Shown piece after piece: positions 17,210 through 26,700 of a stretch of DNA of 64,000 nucleotides; positions within the stretch are counted from its first letter, which is position 1, and every line of letters begins with the position of its first letter. This DNA is from Bowmanella pacifica (GTDB lineage: Bacteria; Pseudomonadota; Gammaproteobacteria; Enterobacterales; Alteromonadaceae). The notes beneath the pieces were generated by a model. The model was not told the DNA's origin. It did no database searches and saw only the letters and a list, made by a program, of their open reading frames with translations. The position numbers and the translations under genes were made by a program. The stretch covers positions 496,001 to 560,000 of the forward strand of contig NZ_BMLS01000002.1 of assembly GCF_014645355.1 (NCBI RefSeq). The letters are read 5' to 3'.

Positions 17210-18718
17210 TTACTTGCTCACGCTCAGCATATATTCGGCCACGGCCAGACGAGTGGTGGCATCCAGATAATCCTGCGGCGGCATTTCTGGGTAGTCATCA
17301 CGCTTTTTCACCGGATTGGCAATATAGTCCGCCAGCCCCTGGGCATTATCCATATATAACGCCTGGATCACTTGAACCGGCGGGCCAATCATGCGACCTG
17401 TGTAGGTATGACAGCCGGCGCAAATGCCAAGATAAGCCACCTTACCCACTTCGGACGGGTCGATTTCACGTGGCTCAACCGGCTTGTCCAGCAAGTAAGT
17501 CATAATATCGCCGGTATGGGTAAAGCCACATTCGGCCCAATTATCCACGCCCACGGTCACATATTGATGGCGGTTAATAATACAGCTATCGCGGCTGACA
17601 CCCACTCTGACAATGTCAGGGTTACCGGTTTTAAATTCGGTCAGCATTAATGCCTTGGCTTCATCAATAGTGTCGTAGCCATTGTTGTGCATCAGGTTGT
17701 CCAAGATCGCCACTTTATCTGGCGCCGGATCCGACTCAGGATCGATGGTGGTATTGGGGGCGTTATTGTGATCGGTGATAATAATACCGGCGGTCTTGTT
17801 GTCGCTGATAATGTTACCTTCCACCACCACTTCATCGGCGGCCATAATCAGAATACCAGTACCAGGTGGAATGCCCGCTACCGTACTGCCCGGCGCACCA
17901 AAGTTCGGATGATTATTTCCGACAATAAAATTGTTGCGGATAATCACGTCATATGTGGTTTTTACCGGCAAACCTGGAGTGATAAAGGCCAGAATACCGC
18001 CGGTGTTATTGGTCACATAGTTATTCTCGACAATGGCGTGACGGCTGTTTTCAATCTCAATCCCCGCCACACTCTCAAATACCTGGTTATGGGCCACATG
18101 AATGTTGTCACTCATGCCAACATAAATGGCCGCATCCTCAATGCCGGAGATTACGTTGTGGGTGACAATGCCGTTTTTACCCAATTGCGGGAAAATACCG
18201 TAAACGCCGGTATCAACAATGATGTTGTTGCGGATCTCAAAGTTGTTGCCGGCCTGGCCCATAATGGCATTGCCTTTGTATTTAGTGATCAGCAGGTTTT
18301 CCACCACAATATCGTTGCCCGAATACAACACTGCGTCGTTCAGATGGCCCTTGCCATCCAATACCGCACGCTGACCTTTCTCGATCACCCCTGACAAACG
18401 GATATTGTCCTTGTCGATATACACGGTCTCGGAATAGCTGCCCGGATAGACCAGAATGGTATCGCCCGGCTCGGCTACCTTCACCTTATCCATAATTAAC
18501 TCGCCTTCACGCACTTCATGCACTGTGCCGGTACGTGGCGCGGTATGGATAGCCCGCACTAAGCCGCTTCGGGCGCTGCCCGTCGATTCCGCCCCGCCGC
18601 TGTAACCCGCGCCGCTTCGGCTGTCTGTCATCACAGTCGGCGTATCGGCAAACCAGTGCCGGCCGACAAAGAATGCCGCTACGATTAACACCACGGCAAA
18701 AATGTTGCCCTTACTCAT
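17210..18718 (-). CDS. Exported right-handed beta-helix protein fused to cytochrome c
   Basis: The 502-residue protein has an N-terminal hydrophobic segment (residues 6-20). Residues 80-390 form a right-handed parallel beta-helix, shown by repeated NDIVVENLLITKYKGNAI-type turns (NNFEIRNNIIVD, GIVTHNVISGIEDAAIYV, NIHVAHNQVFESVAGIEIENS, VVVEGNIISDN). The last 90 residues hold a class I cytochrome c with CAGCH near residue 428 and a distal MPP methionine. The beta-helix part resembles the paired-protein family TIGR03805. The gene overlaps the upstream MauG-like gene by 8 bases, third in an operon of haem proteins. The fusion suggests an electron-transfer role on a polymeric or sugar ligand; this is inference. 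Confidence 0.82.
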   Translation of the reverse strand: MSKGNIFAVVLIVAAFFVGRHWFADTPTVMTDSRSGAGYSGGAESTGSARSGLVRAIHTAPRTGTVHEVREGELIMDKVKVAEPGDTILVYPGSYSETVYIDKDNIRLSGVIEKGQRAVLDGKGHLNDAVLYSGNDIVVENLLITKYKGNAIMGQAGNNFEIRNNIIVDTGVYGIFPQLGKNGIVTHNVISGIEDAAIYVGMSDNIHVAHNQVFESVAGIEIENSRHAIVENNYVTNNTGGILAFITPGLPVKTTYDVIIRNNFIVGNNHPNFGAPGSTVAGIPPGTGILIMAADEVVVEGNIISDNKTAGIIITDHNNAPNTTIDPESDPAPDKVAILDNLMHNNGYDTIDEAKALMLTEFKTGNPDIVRVGVSRDSCIINRHQYVTVGVDNWAECGFTHTGDIMTYLLDKPVEPREIDPSEVGKVAYLGICAGCHTYTGRMIGPPVQVIQALYMDNAQGLADYIANPVKKRDDYPEMPPQDYLDATTRLAVAEYMLSVSK

Positions 18719-19892
18719 CGGTATACTCCGCTTGTTGTTGGTTGAGTGTTGGTTGAAACCCCGTCAGTGGCGATAAGCCCGACGGCACCTTAGCCGGGAT
18801 GACCGGCATCAGGCTTTCATCGGTTAGCGCCCCGAGAAAAGTGACAATGTCATCAATTTCCTGCTCGGTAAGTTTTGGCTCCCAGATATGCCAGTGGATC
18901 TGCATGTCCACACCGGCCGGCACCGCATGTCCACGACCTTTGGTATAGAACTCCACCGCATCACGCAGCGAATCAAAACGCCCCGAATGCATATAAGGTG
19001 CGGTTTTCACGATATTGCGCAAAGTCGGCACCTTAAAGCCGCCCTTAAGTTTTGCCGCCTTAAAGGTGGCCTCGGCACCGATATCCAGCGGCATACCTTC
19101 GGGCTCCGGTGTGCCAATCACCGCTATCTGCTGATTGGTAAAAAGCGGCGGCGTATGGCACTCCGCACAGCGCGCCACAAAAGAGCGATACACATTCATA
19201 CCGGCAATTTCCTGCTCATTAAGCGCCCCGTGGTGGCCCAGAGCATAACGATCGTAGCGACTGTTCAGAGATATCAGAGAAGTCTGAAACGCCGCCAACG
19301 CATGTACGACATTTGGCAGAGTCAGCGGCGCATCGCTGCCGGGGTAAGCCTGGGCAAATAAATCAGGGTAAGCGGCATTGCCGGTTAGATCCGCCAGCAG
19401 TTTTTGTGGCGTATTGGCCATCTCGTCAGCAGCAAAAAGCGGCCCCAGTGCCTGCTCTTCCAATGTACTGGCCCGGGCATCCCAGAACAGTTTTTTTAAA
19501 AAGCCCACATTCCATAAACTGGGAGCCGCGCGTTTTACCACCTGACCGTCCATGCCGATGCTGCGAGCCCGACCATCGGCAAACCCCAGCGCCGGTTGGT
19601 GGCAACTGGCACAAGACAGTGAACCATCTTTTGACAGCAAGGGGTCGAAAAACAAATAACGGCCCAGGTCGATTTGTTGAGGCGAGAAGCCATCCCGAAA
19701 AGCCGGCAAACCGGTTTGTGTGCCACCAACACCACGGTCTTGCAGCGAATCATAGAATTGATAACGATTAACTAAGTAACACTGACCGCTGCGTAATTCG
19801 AAACTGGGCGGGCATTGCTCACTCAATACCACACTGTCTTGTGCCTGTAAGGTCAGGCTAAACAGCATGAAAAGATAAGGCCAATACTTCAT
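18711..19892 (-). CDS. Diheme cytochrome c peroxidase/MauG-family protein
   Basis: The 393-residue protein has a signal peptide (MKYWPYLFMLFSLTLQAQ) and two c-haem motifs, CASCHQ and CAECHT. Between and after these are the family segments LGRYLFFDPLLSKDGSLSCASCH, APSLWNVGF and VPTLRNIVKTAPYMHSG. Bacterial CcpA-type enzymes reduce hydrogen peroxide with electrons from small cytochromes; MauG-type relatives oxidise protein residues. A cysteine-containing N-terminal extension (CPPSFELRSGQCYL) precedes the domain. It lies between the c4-like and beta-helix genes with short overlaps on both sides, so the three are cotranscribed. Confidence 0.9.
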   Translation of the reverse strand: MKYWPYLFMLFSLTLQAQDSVVLSEQCPPSFELRSGQCYLVNRYQFYDSLQDRGVGGTQTGLPAFRDGFSPQQIDLGRYLFFDPLLSKDGSLSCASCHQPALGFADGRARSIGMDGQVVKRAAPSLWNVGFLKKLFWDARASTLEEQALGPLFAADEMANTPQKLLADLTGNAAYPDLFAQAYPGSDAPLTLPNVVHALAAFQTSLISLNSRYDRYALGHHGALNEQEIAGMNVYRSFVARCAECHTPPLFTNQQIAVIGTPEPEGMPLDIGAEATFKAAKLKGGFKVPTLRNIVKTAPYMHSGRFDSLRDAVEFYTKGRGHAVPAGVDMQIHWHIWEPKLTEQEIDDIVTFLGALTDESLMPVIPAKVPSGLSPLTGFQPTLNQQQAEYTDE

Positions 19893-20530
19893 AGGGAACC
19901 GATAAACGCCAGTACGTCGTTAAGTTTGTCATCTGGCAAGGTGTTGGCCATCATCGCCATTTGACGACCTGGCTTGTCGCTCTTATCTGTCCCCCGGATA
20001 CCCCGTTTGAAATACATAAACTGACGCCGCAGGTAGTCGCTGTCCTGACCGGCCAGTCTGGGGGCTTGAAACGCCGGATTCCCTTGCCCCTGACCGCCAT
20101 GACAGGCCCCGCAATTATTTTGATAGTACGCGTTGCCACTTTTCAGATCCCCCGACAGCCTTGTGCTTTGCTGCGGTAACGGCATCTGTTCAATATAAGC
20201 ACTCAGTGCGGCTAAATCGGTCTCCTCACTAAGTAAAGACTTGGCCATTGCCGCCATTTGTTGCCCCGGCACATCCTGAGGATGCTGTCCTCGCTTCCCC
20301 TGTTGAAACGCCTGTAACTGACGCGTCAGATACTCACCAGACAACCCAGCCAATACCGGCCCTTGCAACTGCGGATTGCCCTGCCCTTTATCACCGTGAC
20401 AGGCTGCACAAGTCGTATAGACCTTGGCAGGATCGGCAAGTACCGACAGGCTCAAGAACGCGAAACCTATTAAGACAAGCTGCATGACAGTTTTTGGCAT
20501 GATTGAGTTCTCATGTTTCTTTTGTATCAC
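19889..20530 (-). CDS. Diheme cytochrome c, c4-like
   Basis: The 213-residue exported protein is built of two similar halves, each with a CXXCH site (CAACH, CGACH), a PRLAG/GPVLAGLSGEYLTRQLQAFQ-type segment and a later methionine-rich MA-MA ligand region. This is the cytochrome c4/c553 architecture. The likely signal peptide starts at M11 (MPKTVMQLVLIGFAFLSLSVLADP), so translation may begin at 20500. It is the first gene of the operon and probably the electron donor for the MauG-like protein. Confidence 0.9.
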   Translation of the reverse strand: MIQKKHENSIMPKTVMQLVLIGFAFLSLSVLADPAKVYTTCAACHGDKGQGNPQLQGPVLAGLSGEYLTRQLQAFQQGKRGQHPQDVPGQQMAAMAKSLLSEETDLAALSAYIEQMPLPQQSTRLSGDLKSGNAYYQNNCGACHGGQGQGNPAFQAPRLAGQDSDYLRRQFMYFKRGIRGTDKSDKPGRQMAMMANTLPDDKLNDVLAFIGSL

Positions 20531-20699
20531 GCATACTAGTGGAACTATAGTACCAATTAAAACATTTTTTTAACTTAGTACTGGCGTCCAACATTTTCAG
20601 TCCTTACACTGGTTGGGCCAGATAGGTCATCAGGGTGGAAGAAAAGCCAGGTAATTTTTACTTCTATCCAGAGAATCGGGGGCAACCCGACCAAACACT

Positions 20700-20726
20700 A
20701 TGAAGCAACTTTGGGGTACACAATGA
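20700..20726 (+). other. Eight-codon leader frame overlapping the receptor start
   Basis: ATG at 20700 opens a frame of eight codons (MKQLWGTQ) whose TGA overlaps the receptor ATG at 20723 as ATGA. The frame could couple translation, or be chance. The rest of the 192-bp divergent gap is AT-rich with no clear operator. Confidence 0.25.
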
Positions 20727-23278
20727 AACATCTGACCCAGCATCCTACACTGATTGCCAGTGCCGTTACCGCCATTCTGGCCTGCTCGCAGGCTATGGCT
20801 CAGGACAAAAGCGAAGATAAAGAAGTCATCGGCATTGAAGTTCTGGAAGTCACCGCCCAGAAGCGGGTGGAAAATATCCAGCAGGTTCCCATTGCCATCA
20901 GCGCGTTTTCCGCCCAAAACCTGAGGAAAATAGGCGCTAACAATATTAATGATCTGGGTAATCTAACCCCAGGTTTTGAAACCAACATCACGTCGGCCAC
21001 CCAACCTAAGTTCGATATTCGCGGCATTAAAACCAATGATTTTGGTATTGGTGCCGACCCTGCCGTGGGTATTTATGTGGATGACGTATACGCCGGACGC
21101 AGCGGTTCCGCCTTGATGAACTTTAATGATGTTGAGCGTGTGGAAGTGTTGAAGGGCCCCCAAGGCACCTTGTTTGGCCGCAATACCGCAGCCGGTGCCG
21201 TGCGTATCATTAACAAAAAACCCATCGACATCACGGAAGGCAATTACCGGATCACCTTAGGCAGCCATGATAAGAAACAATTTGAAGGGGTCTACAATCT
21301 GCCCCTGACCGATGAATTGTATTTTCGTGGCAGCATTAATTTAAGTGACCGAGACGGCTATGTGGACGCCCTGCGCTACCCGGATCCTAGAAAAGACAAC
21401 ACCGGTGGCGAGCCGCACAAAGTCAAACTGGGGGCAGAAAATGTCATGTCGGGCCGCGCCGCTTTGCGTTGGGTACCCAGCGAAACCCTGGAGTTGGTGT
21501 GGCGCGCTGAATTTGATGAACTGGATAATGATGCCCGCCCGGCCTATTCAGCCAACAGCAGCTATTATCGCTCCCAGGCCGATGGCGGATTGAATCCTTT
21601 TGGTGTGTATGAAACGGATATGGATACGCTGGAAACCCGCAATCTGTTTGGCACCTCGTTGGAAATAAATAAAGAGCTGGATATAGGTACACTCACCTCC
21701 ATTACCGCATATCGTCGTTTTAATACCGAAAACAATACCGAAGATGACGGCAGTGCGCAGACGCGGGGCTTTTTTGGCTCTAACAACCTGGAAGATCAAA
21801 AGTACTTCAGCCAGGAGATTCGCCTGACCGGGGTTACCGATGGCGGCACCAAGTGGACCTTCGGCACCACCTACGCCAATGAGGATATTCATCAGATTAC
21901 CGTAGCCGAGTTTATGATGGAGTCCCTCGACAGCTTTGCCATTAATGAACAACTAAAAGCCCTGGGACTACCGCCCACTGGCGCACCGCAGTTGGGTGTT
22001 CCCGGTATTATGGACATGCCTGTGGGTACCGGATTGGCGGGTTATCTGCAAAGCTTACTGCCAAACGAACTGGCTTATTTATCACAATTGGCCGGGGTAT
22101 CCAGCGATGAGCTGGCTTGGCGTATTGCCCGTGATAACCTGGGGAAGCCCTGGAGCGAAGTAACGGAAAACTTCGGCGATTACACCTCCTACGCCGCCTT
22201 CTTTGATGTGACCTATCCGGTCACTGAAAAGTTGGATCTGACGGTGGGCCTGCGTTACACCAAAGACAAAAAGGACTTTGGCATTCTGTCCCGTTATCAG
22301 AATGAGGTCACCATTCCCCTTCCGGGCGTGCCGGCTATGCCCTTTGGTTTGGCATTTGGTACCGAATACTACCAGCGTGATGCCAATGGCGAGGCGGTAT
22401 TAGATGCCAACGGTAACTACCAGCCATTTGCACAATCCAATACCTGGACCAAGCTCACTCCGCGCGTGGTAGTGGATTATCAGTGGACCGATAATCTGAT
22501 GACCTATATCAGCGCCGCCAGTGGCTTTAAGGCCGGAGGCTTCAACAGTCTAGGCGCGGCTCCGCCCTTTGATCAGGAAGAAGTGGACAATATCGAAGTG
22601 GGCATGAAATCCACCCTGTTTGATAACCGCTTGAAACTGAACCTGTCTGCTTATGATTATGACTACACTAATCTGCAGATTCTGCGCCTGACCGGTTCGA
22701 CCGGCAATATTCCGGTTTACAACGTGCGAAACGTGGACGCAGCGGGTAAAGGTTTTGAGTTGGAGTCGGAGTGGGCCGCCACCGATAATCTGGTTCTTAA
22801 CTTCAACTATGCCTACCTGGACAGTGAATACACTAAGTACTCATTGTTTGTGGGCGAAACCGCCGATGACGACCTAACCGGCTCCCCCCTGGCTGGCGTG
22901 CCTAAAAACCGCTGGTACCTGGGGGCAGACTATTTTATTCAGGCTGACAATGGCGAATGGATGCTGCACCTGGATATCACCTCAGTGGACGAACGCGCCA
23001 CCGCCAGCGACGTTAACTCGGTACGCCTGCTGCCGGTTAATCCGGCTCTGGTACCAGGCCTGACCGGCGAAAACCGTGTAGAAGGCTATGACCTTATCAA
23101 TGCACGGGTGTCTTATCGCAGTGACGACGATTGGCAGTTATCCTTCTATGTACGCAATCTGGCGGATGAAGAATATGTACTCTCCGGCTTTGGTGGTCAG
23201 GGGGAAAACACCGGCTCTGCCAACCTCAGTCCCGGTCTGCCAAGAATGTGGGGGGTGGAATTCAGCCAGTCATTCTAA
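20723..23278 (+). CDS. TonB-dependent outer-membrane receptor
   Basis: The open frame extends to a TTG at 20711, but the ATG at 20723 starts a proper signal peptide (MKHLTQHPTLIASAVTAILACSQAMAQ), giving 851 residues. The plug domain has IEVLEVTAQKR (TonB-box region), VPIAISAFSAQNL, and FDIRGIKTNDFGIG. Barrel segments include YFSQEIRLTG and a terminal WGVEFSQSF with the final aromatic needed for outer-membrane insertion. It resembles the broad class of Alteromonadales receptors for siderophores or organic compounds; the ligand is unknown. Divergent from the haem-protein operon, so the two may be coregulated. Confidence 0.93.
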   Translation: MKHLTQHPTLIASAVTAILACSQAMAQDKSEDKEVIGIEVLEVTAQKRVENIQQVPIAISAFSAQNLRKIGANNINDLGNLTPGFETNITSATQPKFDIRGIKTNDFGIGADPAVGIYVDDVYAGRSGSALMNFNDVERVEVLKGPQGTLFGRNTAAGAVRIINKKPIDITEGNYRITLGSHDKKQFEGVYNLPLTDELYFRGSINLSDRDGYVDALRYPDPRKDNTGGEPHKVKLGAENVMSGRAALRWVPSETLELVWRAEFDELDNDARPAYSANSSYYRSQADGGLNPFGVYETDMDTLETRNLFGTSLEINKELDIGTLTSITAYRRFNTENNTEDDGSAQTRGFFGSNNLEDQKYFSQEIRLTGVTDGGTKWTFGTTYANEDIHQITVAEFMMESLDSFAINEQLKALGLPPTGAPQLGVPGIMDMPVGTGLAGYLQSLLPNELAYLSQLAGVSSDELAWRIARDNLGKPWSEVTENFGDYTSYAAFFDVTYPVTEKLDLTVGLRYTKDKKDFGILSRYQNEVTIPLPGVPAMPFGLAFGTEYYQRDANGEAVLDANGNYQPFAQSNTWTKLTPRVVVDYQWTDNLMTYISAASGFKAGGFNSLGAAPPFDQEEVDNIEVGMKSTLFDNRLKLNLSAYDYDYTNLQILRLTGSTGNIPVYNVRNVDAAGKGFELESEWAATDNLVLNFNYAYLDSEYTKYSLFVGETADDDLTGSPLAGVPKNRWYLGADYFIQADNGEWMLHLDITSVDERATASDVNSVRLLPVNPALVPGLTGENRVEGYDLINARVSYRSDDDWQLSFYVRNLADEEYVLSGFGGQGENTGSANLSPGLPRMWGVEFSQSF

Positions 23279-23297
23279 GCAACGGTTTCATCAGCCA

Positions 23298-23321
23298 AAG
23301 GCGCCATTGGGCGCCTTTTTG
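23298..23321 (+). terminator. Terminator of the receptor gene
   Basis: Perfect 8-bp stem AAGGCGCC/GGCGCCTT with loop ATTG and a following T-run, 20 bp after the stop. Confidence 0.85.
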
Positions 23322-23386
23322 TCTGCGTTATGACATAGTCATAACTGTCGTTATACTGAACATAATGCAATATCCAGAGTCATGAT

Positions 23387-24355
23387 TTGAAACTGAGTGT
23401 TAAGCTTACTTTGATAACAGGCGCATTGTGGCTGTCTATGGCCGGTGCGTGCATAGCACAACAAGTGGATTTTCAGCGTAGCGAAGACCCATCACAAATC
23501 CAGCTGGCATACCGCTGGAAAGACTTTCAGAATCAAGAACAATCACTTTCTTTCAGCCTTGATAAGCAGCAAATCAATCAACAATTTCAAAAACTTAAGA
23601 CATATCAGCCGCTAGTGGCCCAGCAGCATATTATGCTGGCGATGCAGCGCGCTGCCCGTTCGATAGATCCCAAACAAGCCAGAATCTCGGTGAGGATGAT
23701 TGGCCAGAGCCTGCAGTATCAGGTACGGGCCAGAAGCCAGGCTGTTATTGACCAGTGGCAGTCCAAACTGTTCGACCTTGAAACCCAGGCCTTCGATGCC
23801 TACCTGGCCAGTAACTACTATGCACGCTATCACGACTTTCTGGGACAGGAAGGCATTAAGCCCGATCATTTACGCTACGCCAACGAGAGCATTCAGACCT
23901 TGCTACCGGCCGCCAATGCCATTTACGCTAAATTAATGGACAACAGTCAACCCAGGGCCTACGTCAACATCTTGCTTAGCTGGTTACAGAGCATTCCTTA
24001 CGACAGCCTTGAAAATCGCCTCACATCAAATGGCACCGGCTTTCTGCCGCCAGCACAAGTACTCAGCAGCAACCATGGCGATTGTGACAGCAAAACCACC
24101 TTAGCCGTGGCGTTACTGCGCTCCATGCTGCCCACTATGAGTATGGTGATGATCTACCTACCAGACCATGCGTTATTGGGGGTTCAGCTTTCACACCGGG
24201 AAAAGGATGCCACGGTTAATATAGAAGGGATTGATTATCTGTTAGTGGAGCCTACAGGCCCGGCCGCTTACCAGGTCGGAGAAGCGGCGCCAAGCAGCTT
24301 GTCAGCCATTGCCGGGAATATGTTCACCTATGAAAAAGTCGGCCCTCGTAATTAG
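23387..24355 (+). CDS. Exported transglutaminase-like protein
   Basis: The 322-residue protein starts at TTG (no in-frame ATG nearby) and has a signal peptide ending ACIAQQ. A papain/transglutaminase-type core is suggested in the last third: SNHGDCDSKTTLAVALLR (cysteine at the start of a helix), DHALLGVQL (histidine) and YLLVEPTG (acid). The N-terminal two-thirds are glutamine-rich and unrecognised. Such proteins act in the periplasm as peptidases or ligand-binding relatives; activity is not proven. The stop overlaps the convergent cyclase gene by 4 bases. Confidence 0.6.
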   Translation: MKLSVKLTLITGALWLSMAGACIAQQVDFQRSEDPSQIQLAYRWKDFQNQEQSLSFSLDKQQINQQFQKLKTYQPLVAQQHIMLAMQRAARSIDPKQARISVRMIGQSLQYQVRARSQAVIDQWQSKLFDLETQAFDAYLASNYYARYHDFLGQEGIKPDHLRYANESIQTLLPAANAIYAKLMDNSQPRAYVNILLSWLQSIPYDSLENRLTSNGTGFLPPAQVLSSNHGDCDSKTTLAVALLRSMLPTMSMVMIYLPDHALLGVQLSHREKDATVNIEGIDYLLVEPTGPAAYQVGEAAPSSLSAIAGNMFTYEKVGPRN

Positions 24356-25287
24356 CCGACGCCAAGTGAATAAACGTCGCCTCGCACCCGGTTTCTGCCT
24401 TGCTGCTTGGCTTCGTATAGGTAACGGTCAGCTTCTTCCAGCAATAATCCTTTATCCTGTCCAAACCCAGGACGGCAGGTGGCAAACCCAGCACTGATGG
24501 TCACAACCTTGGCACAAGCCGAGAAATGATGGGAAATCGCCAGGGCTTCCACCGACGCTCGTAGTCGCTCGGTAACCACTTTGGCTTCTTCCAGTTCGGT
24601 ATCCGGCAGCAGAACCACAAATTCCTCACCGCCATAACGCGCCACTAAATCACCGGAACGTTTCGCGTTGTCCAACAGAATGTGAGCGACACGCTGCAAA
24701 CAGATATCGCCGGCACCATGACCATAGTTGTCATTAAATTGCTTGAAAAAATCAATATCTATCATGCATATACTGAGATTAGACCCGGCCCGCTGGGCGC
24801 GCCGCCATTCCACTTCATATTGCTGTTCGAAGTAGCGCCGGTTAGGGATTTCCGTCAGTCCGTCCAGACTCACCAGCTTCTCCAGCAGGTCGGTCTTTTT
24901 CTTCAACTGCATCTGATTTCTGACCCTGGCTTTCACCAGCGCCAGGTTATAAGGCTTAGTGATATAGTCTGCCGCACCCGCCTCCAAACCCTTCACTTCG
25001 TCCTCTTCGGAGTCCATGGAGGTAGAAAAAATAATGGGGATGTTGACGGTCCGTGGGTCTTGTTTCAGTGTCCGGCACGTTTGGTAACCATCCATCCCCT
25101 GCATAATGATATCCAGAAGAATCAAATCAGGTTGCTGCGTCATGGCAATCTGTATCGCCTGTTCGGCGTTAGAGGCAACCAATACCTGATAATCCCCCGA
25201 CAAAGCCTGTCCAAGAATTTTCAGGTTAATGGGCTGATCATCCACCACCAACACACGCTGTTTCTGGCTATCAATAAAAGGACTCAA
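24352..25287 (-). CDS. Response regulator with diguanylate cyclase (REC-GGDEF)
   Basis: The 311-residue protein has an N-terminal receiver (residues 10-125: VLVVDDQPINLKIL, phospho-acceptor in DLILLDIIMQGMDG, lysine in YITKPYN). A GGDEF domain covers residues 140-305 with the active-site motif GGEEF in ARYGGEEFVVLLPD. It should synthesise cyclic di-GMP when phosphorylated. Its kinase is not adjacent. The product resembles WspR/PleD-type regulators with one receiver. Confidence 0.95.
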   Translation of the reverse strand: MSPFIDSQKQRVLVVDDQPINLKILGQALSGDYQVLVASNAEQAIQIAMTQQPDLILLDIIMQGMDGYQTCRTLKQDPRTVNIPIIFSTSMDSEEDEVKGLEAGAADYITKPYNLALVKARVRNQMQLKKKTDLLEKLVSLDGLTEIPNRRYFEQQYEVEWRRAQRAGSNLSICMIDIDFFKQFNDNYGHGAGDICLQRVAHILLDNAKRSGDLVARYGGEEFVVLLPDTELEEAKVVTERLRASVEALAISHHFSACAKVVTISAGFATCRPGFGQDKGLLLEEADRYLYEAKQQGRNRVRGDVYSLGVG

Positions 25288-25302
25288 ACAACTTTCCTCT
25301 AG

Positions 25303-26700
25303 CTATAAATGTTCTTCGGCAAACTCTGCCAGGCGACTACGTACCACACCGTCCAGGTTAATAGTAGCGCTACCTGTGAAATTCTTAAACTTTTCAACCA
25401 GGTAGGTCAAACCAGAGGTGACGGGTGACAGATAGTTTGAGTCTATCTGCGCCAAGTTACCACTACATATAAGTTTAGTACCTTCCCCACAGCGGGTTAT
25501 GATGGTTTTCAACTGCGACGCCGTCAGGTTTTGGCTTTCATCCAGAATCACAATGGAATTCTGAATACTCCGCCCGCGCATAAAGTTTACCGACTTAAAC
25601 TGAATATTGGCTTTCTCCATGATGTAACTCATTGAGCCTTTCACGTTCTCGTCGTTTTTATGCAGCACCTCCAACGAGTCAGTAATAGCGGCCAGCCAAG
25701 GCGCCATTTTCTCTTCCTCTGTACCGGGCAAAAAGCCGATAGACTCAGCAATCTCAGGGGTATTGCGGGTCACGATGATCTTATCGTACATCTTGCGCTC
25801 AACCACCATTTCCAGCGCCGCTGCCAGAGCCAGCAAGGTTTTACCGCAGCCCGCCGGACCGGTCATAATAATCAGGTCGATATGGGGGTCTAGCAAAGCA
25901 TGCAATGCCATGGCCTGACCAATATTCTTTGGATGAATACCCCAGGCCTTACGAGACATCAGTCGCTCATAGCCAAGATCCAGAATCTCCAGGGTCGAAT
26001 CTGACACGCTTTCCACAATGCCGGCAAAGGATTTGCTGTCGTCTATCAAAAACTCGTTGATATAAGCTTCGGGGAACACTTTTCGGTCTACCACATGCAC
26101 AGTTTCACGGCCTTCTGTGCGGCTTTCCACGGTTTTGACCTTGTCCCAGAAATTACCGGAAAATTTATGGTAGCCCTTGCTCAGGTAACTGATATCACTG
26201 ACCAGTTGGTCGGTACGATAATCTTCCACATGGGCAAGCCCCGCCCCTTTAGCTTTAAGGCGCATATTAATGTCTTTGGTGACCAGCACCACCTGACGTG
26301 GAGAGGCGCGCTGCTGAATATGCAAGGCGGCGTTAATAATGCGATTGTCGTTTTCGTTGCTGGTGAACACCTGCTGCGACTTGGGCATACCCACATCAGC
26401 AAAGATAGACAACCTTCCGGTTGGTGCCGCTTCACCTGAGCCCAGTCCCTTAAGTGAGACTCCGGCCGTCAACTGATCGGGCGTGGCCTCATGCAGCACA
26501 TCTTCCATGGCGCGAATGGAAATACGCGCATCGCGGGAGACATCTTTCTTACTGTCTTTGATATAGTCCAGCTCTTCCAGCACCGTCATAGGTACGACCA
26601 CATCGTGTTCTTTGAAGGACAGGAAGGCAAAAGGTTCGTGTAGAAGAATATTGGTATCGAGGACGTAAATTTTGCTATTGGCAGGTTTAGTTCTGACCAT
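25303..26700 (-). CDS. PhoH-family ATPase with N-terminal PIN domain
   Basis: The start at 26700 (MVRTKPANSKIYVLDTN) is preferred because CCGGAG lies 6 bases upstream. The frame stays open to 26868, but that extension looks like untranslated leader. The 465-residue protein has a PIN nuclease domain (YVLDTNILLHEP, residues 10-150) and a PhoH ATPase with Walker A GPAGCGKT and Walker B ILDESQN. The PIN-PhoH (PhoH2/YlaK-like) fusions are linked to RNA unwinding and cleavage. It is divergent from rapA. Confidence 0.9.
   Translation of the reverse strand: MVRTKPANSKIYVLDTNILLHEPFAFLSFKEHDVVVPMTVLEELDYIKDSKKDVSRDARISIRAMEDVLHEATPDQLTAGVSLKGLGSGEAAPTGRLSIFADVGMPKSQQVFTSNENDNRIINAALHIQQRASPRQVVLVTKDINMRLKAKGAGLAHVEDYRTDQLVSDISYLSKGYHKFSGNFWDKVKTVESRTEGRETVHVVDRKVFPEAYINEFLIDDSKSFAGIVESVSDSTLEILDLGYERLMSRKAWGIHPKNIGQAMALHALLDPHIDLIIMTGPAGCGKTLLALAAALEMVVERKMYDKIIVTRNTPEIAESIGFLPGTEEEKMAPWLAAITDSLEVLHKNDENVKGSMSYIMEKANIQFKSVNFMRGRSIQNSIVILDESQNLTASQLKTIITRCGEGTKLICSGNLAQIDSNYLSPVTSGLTYLVEKFKNFTGSATINLDGVVRSRLAEFAEEHL

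Noticed and set aside
23325-23346. GTTATGAC/GTCATAAC inverted repeat before the transglutaminase-like gene as an operator
   Set aside because: It follows directly after a terminator and may be chance in an AT-rich gap; no regulator is adjacent.
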